From an uncultured Methylococcaceae bacterium (lineage in GTDB: Bacteria; Pseudomonadota; Gammaproteobacteria; Methylococcales; Methylomonadaceae), in contig CAIVYW010000148.1 of NCBI GenBank assembly GCA_903910205.1, positions 1 to 32,028 on the forward strand: a stretch of DNA of 32,028 nucleotides, written 5' to 3'. Position numbers and translations under genes: made by a program. Shown here in pieces: positions 1 through 8,602 of the stretch (its first letter is position 1; each line of letters opens with the position of its first letter). The notes beneath the pieces are model-generated. The model searched no databases. It had not been told where the DNA came from and worked only from the letters and a program-made list of their open reading frames with translations.

Positions 1-59
1 TGCCCATCTTTTGGAGATTGGACAGGTTTGATGGGCACGCGTTGCTTTGCCCATCCTAC
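1..59. repeat. Right part of a palindromic MITE/REP-like element (copy 1, truncated by window edge)
   Basis: tgcccatcttttggagattggacaggtttgatgggcacgcgttgctttgcccatcctac is identical to 143-201. Confidence 0.85.
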
Positions 60-119
60 GAGCTGATCAAGAACTCTCAGCGTTGTTGAGGGAAATGCAA
101 GCTAAAACAGATGCTTGAA

Positions 120-201
120 GTAGGATGGGCAAAACGCTAGTGTGCCCATCTTTTGGAGATTGGACAGGTTTGATGGGCACGCGTTGCTTTGCCCATCCTA
201 C
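120..201. repeat. Palindromic MITE/REP-like element (copy 2)
   Basis: Arms gtaggatgggcaaaacgctagtgtgcccatc / gatgggcacgcgttgctttgcccatcctac form a ~30 bp imperfect inverted repeat; recurs at 1-59 and 1148-1230. Confidence 0.85.
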
Positions 202-300
202 AATCTGTTATTTTTAAATATTTTGCTGTAGATTTATTCACAATGCCAGATGAAAAATTAGTAAACTCAATCAAAAATAAAAATTTATTGGAGATGAGTC

Positions 301-498
301 ATGAAACGCAATAAAAAAAGCCCAATTATTGATGCAATTTACGAAACAGCGTGTAATTTGCATAGTTGCGGGGCTTTTACAGATGAGCAAATGAATAAAT
401 ATACGCAACTTGCCCCCAGCCCTATTATTTTGGATGCGGATGTTTTGGCCTGTTTGAATAATAAATGTGATTTTAATCCTGAAAAATGCGGGTTTTGA
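301..498 (+). CDS. Small protein resembling the N-terminus of HigA/XRE-type antitoxins, probably a remnant
   Basis: 'IIDAIYETACNLHSCGAFTDEQMNKYTQL' resembles antitoxin N-termini of the 'DAVHETAxxLHxAG' type, but the HTH region does not follow. Confidence 0.35.
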   Translation: MKRNKKSPIIDAIYETACNLHSCGAFTDEQMNKYTQLAPSPIILDADVLACLNNKCDFNPEKCGF

Positions 499-544
499 TT
501 AACGATGGGTTACGTAAGGAGTTTGAAATCGCGCGGTCTGTTTC

Positions 545-796
545 ATGAACAGCAGGCAGCAAAAAACAAAAAACGCGATTTTCTCAAAACCTATATCAAC
601 ATCAATTGAATGGTCAGATATTGAAAGTTTAATTAGCTCGTTAGGTGGTGAAATTAAACAAAATAAAGGTTCTCGTGTGCGAATAGATTTAAAGGGTTAC
701 TCGCTCAATATTCATTCACCACACCCACAAAAAGAAGTCAAAATATACGTTGTTAAACTGTTACGCGAATTTTTAGAAAAGGCAGGTATTCAATGA
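545..796 (+). CDS. hicA: HicA-family toxin (type II TA)
   Basis: 83 aa with 'IESLISSLGGEIKQNKGSRVRIDLKGYSLNIHSPHPQKEVKIYVVKLLREFLEKAGI'; directly precedes and overlaps hicB. Confidence 0.8.
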   Translation: MNSRQQKTKNAIFSKPISTSIEWSDIESLISSLGGEIKQNKGSRVRIDLKGYSLNIHSPHPQKEVKIYVVKLLREFLEKAGIQ

Positions 797-1050
797 TTTA
801 CAAAAATTATGAAGCTCAAATCAGCTTTAGTGAAGAAGACGAAATTTTTTTTGGGCGTGTGGTCAATATCGAACGCGACATTATTGCCTTTGACGGTTGC
901 TCGGTGCAGGAATTAAAACAGTCGTTTCATCTGGCAATCGAAGAATACTTGCAAGATTGCAAAGACACAGGGAAAAAACCTGAAAATCCCATTCTCACCA
1001 GTCAATCTCAACAGGCTTTTGATTATGGCAATTGGTCACCCACGCGATGA
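793..1050 (+). CDS. hicB: HicB-family antitoxin
   Basis: 85 aa, 'YKNYEAQISFSEEDEIFFGRVVNIERDIIAFDGCSVQELKQSFHLAIEEYLQDCKDTGKKPENP', the canonical HicB pattern. Confidence 0.85.
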   Translation: MIYKNYEAQISFSEEDEIFFGRVVNIERDIIAFDGCSVQELKQSFHLAIEEYLQDCKDTGKKPENPILTSQSQQAFDYGNWSPTR

Positions 1051-1151
1051 AATATCAGGCTTATGCTGAGTATAAAGATTCTGGGGTTGAGTGGTTGGGT
1101 AATGTGCCTACTCACTGGAATTTCACTAAAACAGATGGCTTTTTTAAGTAG
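1047..1151 (+). pseudogene. Truncated 5' fragment of hsdS (34 codons)
   Basis: MKYQAYAEYKDSGVEWLGNVPTHWNFTKTDGFFK*; first ~60 nt nearly identical to the hsdS start at 1278; runs into the palindromic repeat. Confidence 0.8.
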
Positions 1152-1230
1152 GATGGGCAAAGCGATAGCGTGCCCATCTTCGCATAATGGGGCGAGTTTT
1201 GATGGGCACGCGTTGCTTTGCCCATCCTAC
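1148..1230. repeat. Palindromic MITE/REP-like element (copy 3)
   Basis: gtaggatgggcaaagcgatagcgtgcccatc ... gatgggcacgcgttgctttgcccatcctac inverted repeat; same family as 120-201. Confidence 0.85.
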
Positions 1231-1277
1231 AATCTGCTTAGTATTGAAGATATAGAAAATGAATTGGGCGGTGAATT

Positions 1278-2585
1278 ATGAAATATCAGGCTTATCCTGA
1301 GTATAAGGATTCTGGGGTTGAGTGGTTGGGTGAAGTACCAGCGTATTGGAGATTCGCCCGTTTTAAATTTTTTGCAAATGTACAAAAAGGAAAATTACCT
1401 AAAAAAATTGTTGCGGATGAAGATGGAAAATTTCCGCCATATTTAACGATGGATTATTTGAGAACAGGGTATCCAGAAAATTTTGTTGATGATAAAAGTC
1501 TTGTTCCAATTAATGACGGTGAGGTTCTGCTTTTATGGGATGGGGCTAATGCCGGTGAATTTATTAAAAGTCGATATGGCGTAATATCATCTACCGTCGC
1601 ACATATAAAATTTATTAGCCAATTTAATCATAGATTTTGTTGGTATTTAGTTAAATCTCTTGAAATTGAATTGCGTACATCAACAATAGGAATGGGAATT
1701 CCACATGTATCAGGTGAAAAATTAAATAATTTAATTTTTTATGAGCCATTATTTTTAGAACAACAACAAATAGCCAACTTCCTTGACCACGAAACCGCTA
1801 AAATCGATACCCTGATTGAAAAACAACAACAGCTTATCAAGCTGCTCAAAGAAAAACGTCAGGCAGTCATTAGCCATGCCGTGACCAAAGGTTTAAATCC
1901 CAATGCCCCCATGCGTGACTCCGGTGTTGAGTGGTTGGGTGAAGTACCTGAACATTGGATTGTTGCTCAATTAAAATTTAATACCGTAGAAATGCAAACA
2001 GGGCCATTTGGTAGCCAACTTCATGCTGAAGATTATATTGATGACGGAATCCCCCTTGTGAATCCTGCTCACATGACTGATGGAAAAATAGTACCTGATT
2101 TAAAAGTTAGTGTAGATGAAGAAACCTGGCACCGTTTAAAGCGTCATCAACTATTTGAAGGTGATTTAATTTTAGCTCGACGAGGCGAATTGGGACGTTG
2201 CGCGATCGTCACAAAAAAACAAGAAGGATGGATTTGCGGTACAGGCAGCTTAAAAGCTAAGTTAAATAATCGCCTTATTCCAGAGTATTCTTATCTTTTG
2301 ATTACATCAGATGGAGTTGTTTCAGAGTTATCTTTAGAGTCAAAAGGCTCAACTATGGATAACTTAAATACAGAAGCTCTTGGAAGAGTAAGATTGCCAG
2401 TTCCACCTGTAGACGAGCAGAGAAAAATATTAGATTACGTAAATGATGTGTCAGGTAAGTTTAGAAATCTTATTGACAAAGCCAGTTCTGCAATCGCGTT
2501 AATTCAAGAACGCCGCTCCGCCCTAATCTCCGCCGCCGTTACCGGTAAAATTGATGTGCGGCATTGGAATGGAGTGAGCGCGTGA
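1278..2585 (+). CDS. hsdS: Type I restriction enzyme specificity subunit HsdS (two TRDs)
   Basis: 435 aa; internal repeat 'DSGVEWLGEVPAYW' / 'DSGVEWLGEVPEHW' and coiled-coil 'FLDHETAKIDTLIEKQQQLIKLLKEKRQAVI'. Confidence 0.95.
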   Translation: MKYQAYPEYKDSGVEWLGEVPAYWRFARFKFFANVQKGKLPKKIVADEDGKFPPYLTMDYLRTGYPENFVDDKSLVPINDGEVLLLWDGANAGEFIKSRYGVISSTVAHIKFISQFNHRFCWYLVKSLEIELRTSTIGMGIPHVSGEKLNNLIFYEPLFLEQQQIANFLDHETAKIDTLIEKQQQLIKLLKEKRQAVISHAVTKGLNPNAPMRDSGVEWLGEVPEHWIVAQLKFNTVEMQTGPFGSQLHAEDYIDDGIPLVNPAHMTDGKIVPDLKVSVDEETWHRLKRHQLFEGDLILARRGELGRCAIVTKKQEGWICGTGSLKAKLNNRLIPEYSYLLITSDGVVSELSLESKGSTMDNLNTEALGRVRLPVPPVDEQRKILDYVNDVSGKFRNLIDKASSAIALIQERRSALISAAVTGKIDVRHWNGVSA

Positions 2586-2691
2586 AAAAAAGCCGGTTAC
2601 CGATAAAGCAAGCGCTTGAAAATCCTGCCGAAACCCTAGAACCAGCAAATACCGATAAACACAAATATTATAAGTAGCTGAAAATGTCCAA

Positions 2692-2852
2692 GCTGTCATC
2701 CCGGCATGGACTGCCGGGATCCAGAGTACAAGGATGTACTCAGAGATATTACCTTGCGTCCAATAAAATAGAGTATAAAAATCAGTGAGAAGCTACGTTA
2801 CGAATGCCATCCATGGCGACTGGATTCCGGCAGTCCATGCCGGAATGACGGC
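2692..2852. repeat. MITE-like element with ~33 bp terminal inverted repeats
   Basis: gctgtcatcccggcatggactgccgggatccag (2692-2724) versus reverse complement of ctggattccggcagtccatgccggaatgacggc (2820-2852), few mismatches. Confidence 0.75.
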
Positions 2853-2998
2853 TCTACGATTTGTGTTAATATCTATTTATCACGGCACACACTTAGATTT
2901 TTGATCATGTGTTATTGTGTTACCCATTGTAAATCATATAGAGTCAGAAAAATTTGCACCGCATGGTGCAGTTTGCATAAGCTTTTTCCGATGAAAAG

Positions 2999-3023
2999 AT
3001 TGTCGCCACACTGTGGCGACAAT
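2999..3023. promoter_or_regulatory. Perfect inverted repeat upstream of the first VapB-like gene (possible operator or hairpin)
   Basis: attgtcgccacactgtggcgacaat; ~75 bp before the antitoxin start at 3099. Confidence 0.4.
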
Positions 3024-3098
3024 TGAGTTGGTCACATTTTTTCGCTCGATCCAAGCTCCAGCTTGGGAACGAGCAACAAAGAAACAGGAGTATAAAAC

Positions 3099-3305
3099 AT
3101 GCTTGCCGTCCGCCAGATTATTGAAGACCCACAAGACGTGATTGCTGTTCCACCTGAGTTTCGTCACCGTCGTACTGAAGTTATTTTTATTGTACTTGAG
3201 CAGGAATCAACAGCAGTAGAACGTAAACCTGGATTTTTAAAAGGCCAATTAGGAGACGCGTTTTTTGAGCCTTTACCTGATACGGAATTAGACGCATGGG
3301 AATGA
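3099..3305 (+). CDS. VapB-like antitoxin 1
   Basis: 68 aa, 'MLAVRQIIEDPQDVIAVPPEFRHRRTEVIF'; adjacent and overlapping a PIN toxin. Confidence 0.7.
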   Translation: MLAVRQIIEDPQDVIAVPPEFRHRRTEVIFIVLEQESTAVERKPGFLKGQLGDAFFEPLPDTELDAWE

Positions 3306-3703
3306 ATTATTTGCTCGATACCCATGTTTTATTGTGGTGGGTATTTGATGATCCTAAATTGTGTACTGAAAGTCGGGCAATTATTAAAAACCCGGAGCAT
3401 CAAATTTTTGTCAGCAGTGCATCCGCTTGGGAAATTGCTACCAAGTATCGTATAGGTAAAATGCCGGAAGCTAAGACCCTAATGGAAAACTACCCCGCAA
3501 TACTGCAAAAAATGGGATTTCAAGCGTTATCTATGACTACGGCACACGCATTAAAAGCCGGAAGTCTGAATATTAATCATCGTGACCCTTTTGACAGGAT
3601 GTTAATGGCGCAAGCTGAACTGGAAGCAATGCCAATTATTACCTATGATCGAGAATTTTTTACGGGGGCATTTCAAATTATCCCAGCCTTGCGTAGCCGA
3701 TAA
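3302..3703 (+). CDS. vapC: PIN-domain toxin (VapC-like) 1
   Basis: 'NYLLDTHVLLWWVFDDPKL...SSASAWEIATKYRIGKMP...HRDPFDRMLMAQAELEAMPIITYDREF'. ATG at 3302 gives an ATGA overlap with the antitoxin stop; the ORF track starts at 3296. Confidence 0.85.
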   Translation: MNYLLDTHVLLWWVFDDPKLCTESRAIIKNPEHQIFVSSASAWEIATKYRIGKMPEAKTLMENYPAILQKMGFQALSMTTAHALKAGSLNINHRDPFDRMLMAQAELEAMPIITYDREFFTGAFQIIPALRSR

Positions 3704-3752
3704 TTTCCATAAAGTTGATGTCCGTTATTTCAAAGCAACAGGAATATAAAAC

Positions 3753-3983
3753 ATGCTTGCCATCCGCCAGATTATTGAAGACCCACAAGATGTGATTGCG
3801 ATTCCGCCTGAGTTTCGTCACCGCCGCACTGAAGTCATTTTTATGGCTCTTGATTCATTGCCAGAACAGTCTGCACCGACCGTTAAAAAACACACATTGA
3901 TGTCTTTAGCCGGTTGCTGGGAAGGTGAAACGCTAGAGCGAGCGCCTCAAGGCGACTATGAAACACGCCGGGAATTTGAATAA
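3753..3983 (+). CDS. VapB-like antitoxin 2 (paralogous N-terminus)
   Basis: 76 aa, 'MLAIRQIIEDPQDVIAIPPEFRHRRTEVIF', near-identical to antitoxin 1 over ~30 aa, then diverges. Confidence 0.7.
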   Translation: MLAIRQIIEDPQDVIAIPPEFRHRRTEVIFMALDSLPEQSAPTVKKHTLMSLAGCWEGETLERAPQGDYETRREFE

Positions 3984-4381
3984 TGTGGCTACTGGATACT
4001 AATGCCTGGATTGCTTATCTTGAACGAGAACCCAATACGGTCAAAAATCGAATCGCCGCGCTGCCTGAATCAGCTATTTTGCTGTGTGATGTTGTTAAGG
4101 CTGAATTGTTCTATGGTGCTTATAAAAGCTCGCGTGTTGAGCAGAATATCGCCAAACTGGAACTATTGTTTTCATTAATAAACTCGCTGCCTTTTGATGG
4201 TAATGCCGCCCGTGAATTTGGTGAAATTCGCGCCTATCTTGCGCGGCAAGGTACACCAATTGGCCCTTATGATTTGCAAATTGCCGCCATTGCCAAAGTT
4301 CATGATTTAATTTTGGTCACACATAATACCAAGGAGTTTTCTCGCGTGCTGGGCTTGCGCTTGGAAGATTGGGAATTGTGA
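3983..4381 (+). CDS. vapC: PIN-domain toxin (VapC/FitB-like) 2
   Basis: 'MWLLDTNAWIAYLERE...LCDVVKAELFYGAYKS...GPYDLQIAAIAKVHDLILVTHNTKEFSRVLGLRLEDWE'. Confidence 0.9.
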   Translation: MWLLDTNAWIAYLEREPNTVKNRIAALPESAILLCDVVKAELFYGAYKSSRVEQNIAKLELLFSLINSLPFDGNAAREFGEIRAYLARQGTPIGPYDLQIAAIAKVHDLILVTHNTKEFSRVLGLRLEDWEL

Positions 4382-4499
4382 GGCGAGACGGGAAGCTTGA
4401 GCTTACGTTACGCGCCCTTGGTCAGGTTGTTTTATTGAGGCCGGTAAACCGATTAAATAGCTGTATTGCTCGCAATATAAAAACTATAGGGAATAAAAT

Positions 4500-7400
4500 A
4501 TGAGCAGTAAAGCAAGTGAACTGATCTTTCAAAACGACATGATTGCTCATTTGCTTGCCAATGGTTGGCTATTGGGTAAACCAGAAAATTACAATCGTGA
4601 CCTGGCTTTATACCCAGAAGACTTGCTGGGCTTTGTGCAAGAAACCCAAGAAGCACAATGGCAAAAGTTTTGTACCCTGTACCCGAATAACCCAGAAGAA
4701 AAGTTTTTGGAGCGTGTCGCCACTCAGCTCAACAAGGCTGATCCTAATGCGGCCAATAAAGAGCTACGTACCTTTGGCACCTTGGGGGTGTTGCGCCATG
4801 AACTGCGTGATCGTGGTACTCGTTTTAGTTTATGTCAGTTTAAGCCTGAACATGACTTAAATCCCGAGACTTTAGTGCGTTACCAGAAGAACCGTTGTCG
4901 TGTCGTGCCAGAGTTGGTTTATAGCCCATGGGCAAATGAAGCGCATTTGGCTGAAACCGGCGCAAAAGCCAAAGCGTGGCGCATTGATTTGGTGTTGTTT
5001 GTCAATGGCTTACCGATAGCAACGCTGGAGTTAAAATCAGAGTTTAAACAAGCCGTACACAACGCGATTAAGCAATATAAAATCACGCGTCATTCCATAG
5101 ATCCTGCCACCAAAAAGCCAGAGCCGTTATTAACCTTTAAGCGTGGTGCGCTGGTGCATTTTGCCGTCAGTCAATATGAAGTGTATATGGCGACACGTTT
5201 AGAAGGTAATGACACTTACTTTTTGCCGTTTAACAAAGGCACTAAAGACGGTGCTGCCGGCAATGAGGTACCGGAGGACATTAACCAATACGCCACCGAT
5301 TATTTGTGGAATGAAGTGTTGCTACCCGATAATTTACTCAACATTCTTGCTCGCTTTGTACATTTACAAATTGAAGAAAAAGAAGATTGGCAGGGACGTA
5401 AGTATAAAAAAGAGACGCTCATTTTTCCGCGTTATCATCAATGGGATGTGGTTACAAAACTGATTGAAGCGGCTCGTACCGAAGGGCCTGGTCATAAATA
5501 CCTGATTCAACACAGCGCCGGTTCTGGCAAGTCTAATTCTATTGCTTGGGTTGCGCATCAGCTCTCGTCAATTTACGATGCCAGTGGCCATAAGCAATTT
5601 GATTCCGTAATCATTGTGACGGATCGAACGGTATTAGATGACCAGTTGCAAGATACCATCTATCAGTTTGAACATGTCGATGGTGTGGTCGGCCGTATTA
5701 ATAACAAAGAGGGCGATGGATCAAAATCTGAAAAGCTCGCTTATGCACTGGAAAATTCTCAACCCATTATTATTGTCACTATTCAAACCTTTCCGCATGT
5801 TTTAAAAGCGATTGAGAACAGCGTCAGCTTAAAAGAGCGTCGTTATGCCATTATTGCCGACGAGGCGCATTCTTCACAAACCGGTTCTACTGCGCGTCAG
5901 CTAAAAGAAGTGTTGATGATCGATGGACTAAGCAGTGATGATGAGGAAGTGACTGCCGAAGATATTATGGCGGCTACTATCGCTTCACGTCGCGCGTCTA
6001 GCAATGTGAGTTATTTGGCGTTTACCGCGACACCTAAAACCAAAACATTGGAGTTATTTGGCCGTTTGCCCAAGCCTGATGAGGCGCCGTCTAAAACCAA
6101 TCTTCCTCAAGCGTACCATGTTTACAGTATGCGCCAAGCCATAGAAGAAGGCTTTATTCTGGATGTGTTAAAAAACTACATTAATTACAAAGTAGCTTAT
6201 AACCTAGCGTTAAAGATACAGGGTACTGATCAGGAGGTCGAAAGTAAACGTGCTAAGGTAAAATTGAATCAATGGGTCAGGCTGCATGACTATAATATCG
6301 CTCAAAAAGTGCAAGTCATTGTTGAGCATTTTAAAGACAATGTAATGGGGCTATTAAACGGTCAAGCGAAAGCGATGGTTGTGACCAGTTCACGTAAAGA
6401 AGCGGTGCGCTACAAGCATGGCTTTGATAAATACATCAAAGCCCAAGGCTATCAAAACATTCATGCGATGGTCGCTTTTTCTGGTGAAGTGGAATTTAAC
6501 GCTAAAGACCCAAACTCTGAGGGCATGATTGGCGAAAAGTTTACCGAATACAATATGAATCCAAATCTCAAAGGCCGAGATCTGCGTAAAGCCTTTGATT
6601 CTGATGATTACCAAGTCATGATAGTTGCCAATAAATTTCAGACCGGTTTTGATCAGCCCAAGCTCTGTGCCATGTATGTGGATAAAAAGCTCGGTGGTGT
6701 GGAATGCGTGCAAACCTTGTCGCGGCTTAATCGCACTTATCCAGGCAAAGCCGAAATGGGTACCTTTGTGTTGGATTTCTTCAATGATCCAGAAGACATA
6801 CTCAGTGCCTTTCAGCCGTATTACCAAACAGCCGAATTGGCCGATGTATCGGACCCTGATTTAATCTTTGATTTGTTTGAAAAGCTTCGAGCTGCCAAAA
6901 TTTTTAACTGGCAGGAAGTTGAACAATTTTGCGAGGCGTATTTTGTAAAGAGCAAAAGCAATGCGGCCATTGCAAATATCTGCAAACCTGCGGTAGAACG
7001 TTGGCAGAAACGCTATAAATCAGCTATTGAGGCTTACAAATTAGCCAGAGACATGTTTGAGCGTACCAAGAAGACGGCTGATGCTGTGTTAATTGCCAAT
7101 GCCGAAAATAGCTTCAAAGAATGCAAAAAAGAAAAAGATGCGCTTGAAATCTTTAAAAAGGATTTAGGTACCTTTGTACGTTTCTATGAATTCATGTCGC
7201 AGATTGTTGATTACGACAATAAGGAGCTGGAAAAATTAAGTCTGTACGCAAGGAACTTAAGACCTATGCTGCGTGAAACCTTTATGGAAGAAGATGGCAT
7301 AGACTTGAGTAGTGTGGTGCTGAGCCATTATCGCCTTTCCTTGCTACGCCATCAGGACTTGAAGCTAAAAGAAGATTCAGCCGATTACAAACTTGTACCT

Positions 7401-7751
7401 GGCGAAGGCTTGGGTACGGCAAAACCCAAAGACAGGCATGAAGCATTTATTTCTCAGATTATTAGCCGCTTAAATGAGCTCTTTATGACTGACCATTTAA
7501 CGGAACTTGATCTGGTAAATTATGCGCAGACTATCAGAGATAAAGTCAGTGAAAATACGTTGGTTATGAAGCAGATTGCCAATAATTCTACTGAGCAGGC
7601 CATGCTGGGAGATTTTAGCAAAGCCGTTGATGATGCGGTCATGGATAGTAGTGAGGCCCATAATAATCAGATGATGCAATTGTTATCCAATCCTGCAAAG
7701 GCCGCTGATTTTGCAAAGGTGGTGTTTGATTTGTTGACGTTGGCGAATTGA
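4500..7751 (+). CDS. hsdR: Type I restriction enzyme R subunit HsdR (locus 1)
   Basis: 1083 aa; nuclease-like '[25 protein letters not shown]', Walker A 'HSAGSGKSNSIAW', 'IIADEAHSS', 'LAFTATPK'. Confidence 0.95.
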   Translation: MSSKASELIFQNDMIAHLLANGWLLGKPENYNRDLALYPEDLLGFVQETQEAQWQKFCTLYPNNPEEKFLERVATQLNKADPNAANKELRTFGTLGVLRHELRDRGTRFSLCQFKPEHDLNPETLVRYQKNRCRVVPELVYSPWANEAHLAETGAKAKAWRIDLVLFVNGLPIATLELKSEFKQAVHNAIKQYKITRHSIDPATKKPEPLLTFKRGALVHFAVSQYEVYMATRLEGNDTYFLPFNKGTKDGAAGNEVPEDINQYATDYLWNEVLLPDNLLNILARFVHLQIEEKEDWQGRKYKKETLIFPRYHQWDVVTKLIEAARTEGPGHKYLIQHSAGSGKSNSIAWVAHQLSSIYDASGHKQFDSVIIVTDRTVLDDQLQDTIYQFEHVDGVVGRINNKEGDGSKSEKLAYALENSQPIIIVTIQTFPHVLKAIENSVSLKERRYAIIADEAHSSQTGSTARQLKEVLMIDGLSSDDEEVTAEDIMAATIASRRASSNVSYLAFTATPKTKTLELFGRLPKPDEAPSKTNLPQAYHVYSMRQAIEEGFILDVLKNYINYKVAYNLALKIQGTDQEVESKRAKVKLNQWVRLHDYNIAQKVQVIVEHFKDNVMGLLNGQAKAMVVTSSRKEAVRYKHGFDKYIKAQGYQNIHAMVAFSGEVEFNAKDPNSEGMIGEKFTEYNMNPNLKGRDLRKAFDSDDYQVMIVANKFQTGFDQPKLCAMYVDKKLGGVECVQTLSRLNRTYPGKAEMGTFVLDFFNDPEDILSAFQPYYQTAELADVSDPDLIFDLFEKLRAAKIFNWQEVEQFCEAYFVKSKSNAAIANICKPAVERWQKRYKSAIEAYKLARDMFERTKKTADAVLIANAENSFKECKKEKDALEIFKKDLGTFVRFYEFMSQIVDYDNKELEKLSLYARNLRPMLRETFMEEDGIDLSSVVLSHYRLSLLRHQDLKLKEDSADYKLVPGEGLGTAKPKDRHEAFISQIISRLNELFMTDHLTELDLVNYAQTIRDKVSENTLVMKQIANNSTEQAMLGDFSKAVDDAVMDSSEAHNNQMMQLLSNPAKAADFAKVVFDLLTLAN

Positions 7752-7755
7752 ATAA

Positions 7756-7858
7756 CTAAGGAACGAGTACGACACATTTGAGCGCAATGATTTTAAAAAT
7801 CCCTCAGGGTATCTACACAAGTTATTATCCCTGTAGTGAGGAGGTGCTCATTCCTAAG
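7756..7858. mobile_element. Short MITE-like element (family B, copy 1)
   Basis: ctaaggaacgagtacgac ... gtgctcattcctaag terminal inverted repeats; internal atgattttaaaaatccc shared with 12249-12368. Confidence 0.55.
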
Positions 7859-7962
7859 ACTAATAACATCAAGTCAGAAGCGCTTATAATTAACCGCCTA
7901 ATTATGCGATAATAAAAAGTGTAATAATAAACACGCTAATAACGTATAAAAAGGAAATATCA

Positions 7963-8592
7963 ATGTTCTCATTGCAAACTATCTTCGGTAAAGGCGATAA
8001 ATTCTATGGCTTGCTAGAAGCTAGTGCCGAATCGGTACATTTATCAGCTAAATCATTAGTCGAAAGTCTAAATACTCCAGCGACAGAACAATCGTTGGAA
8101 AAGCTTAAGTTGGCGCGTCGACGTGAAAAGGATTTATTCGCACAAATTAGTGAAGAGCTAGTAAATACCTTTGTGACCGTACTTGATCGTGAAGATATTG
8201 AAGCACTTAACAATGCTCTTTATAAGATACCTAAAATTGTGGAGAAGTTTGCGAAGCGTTATGATCTGGCATTACCGCGTATGGGTGACGTGGATTTTAC
8301 CAGTCGAGCAGTGATGCTGGAACAAGCCTGCAAGGTTTTGAAGCAAATGGTTGATCTATTACGAAAAGGCATGGATTTAGATCAAATCAATAAATTAAAC
8401 GATCAGTTACATAGTATTGAAGCAGAAGCCGATCGCCAAATACTTGAGTTGTATCGAGATATTTATGCCAATGAAACCGATGCGATTTGTTACCTAATCA
8501 AAAGGGATTTGTTTGAAATACTCGAAAAAGCAATTGACCGCTGCCGAGATGCTGGCAATGTTGTCTACTATATTGCCTTAAAAAATTCATAA
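7963..8592 (+). CDS. DUF47/PhoU-like phosphate transport accessory protein
   Basis: 209 aa helical DUF47-like protein immediately upstream of a Pit transporter. Confidence 0.8.
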   Translation: MFSLQTIFGKGDKFYGLLEASAESVHLSAKSLVESLNTPATEQSLEKLKLARRREKDLFAQISEELVNTFVTVLDREDIEALNNALYKIPKIVEKFAKRYDLALPRMGDVDFTSRAVMLEQACKVLKQMVDLLRKGMDLDQINKLNDQLHSIEAEADRQILELYRDIYANETDAICYLIKRDLFEILEKAIDRCRDAGNVVYYIALKNS

Positions 8593-8602
8593 AGAGATAT
8601 TC

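Noticed and set aside
1-201. Possible CRISPR-like direct repeat (identical 59-bp segments at 1-59 and 143-201)
   Set aside because: Only two nearby copies, long palindromic unit, no spacer periodicity and no cas genes; better explained as a MITE/REP repeat.
1063-1281. 72-aa ORF in the track (MLSIKILGLSGW...)
   Set aside because: Reads out of frame through the hsdS fragment and across the palindromic repeat; composition is best explained by those elements.
6390-6827. 145-aa minus-strand ORF
   Set aside because: Antisense to the middle of the well-supported hsdR of locus 1; no recognisable domain.
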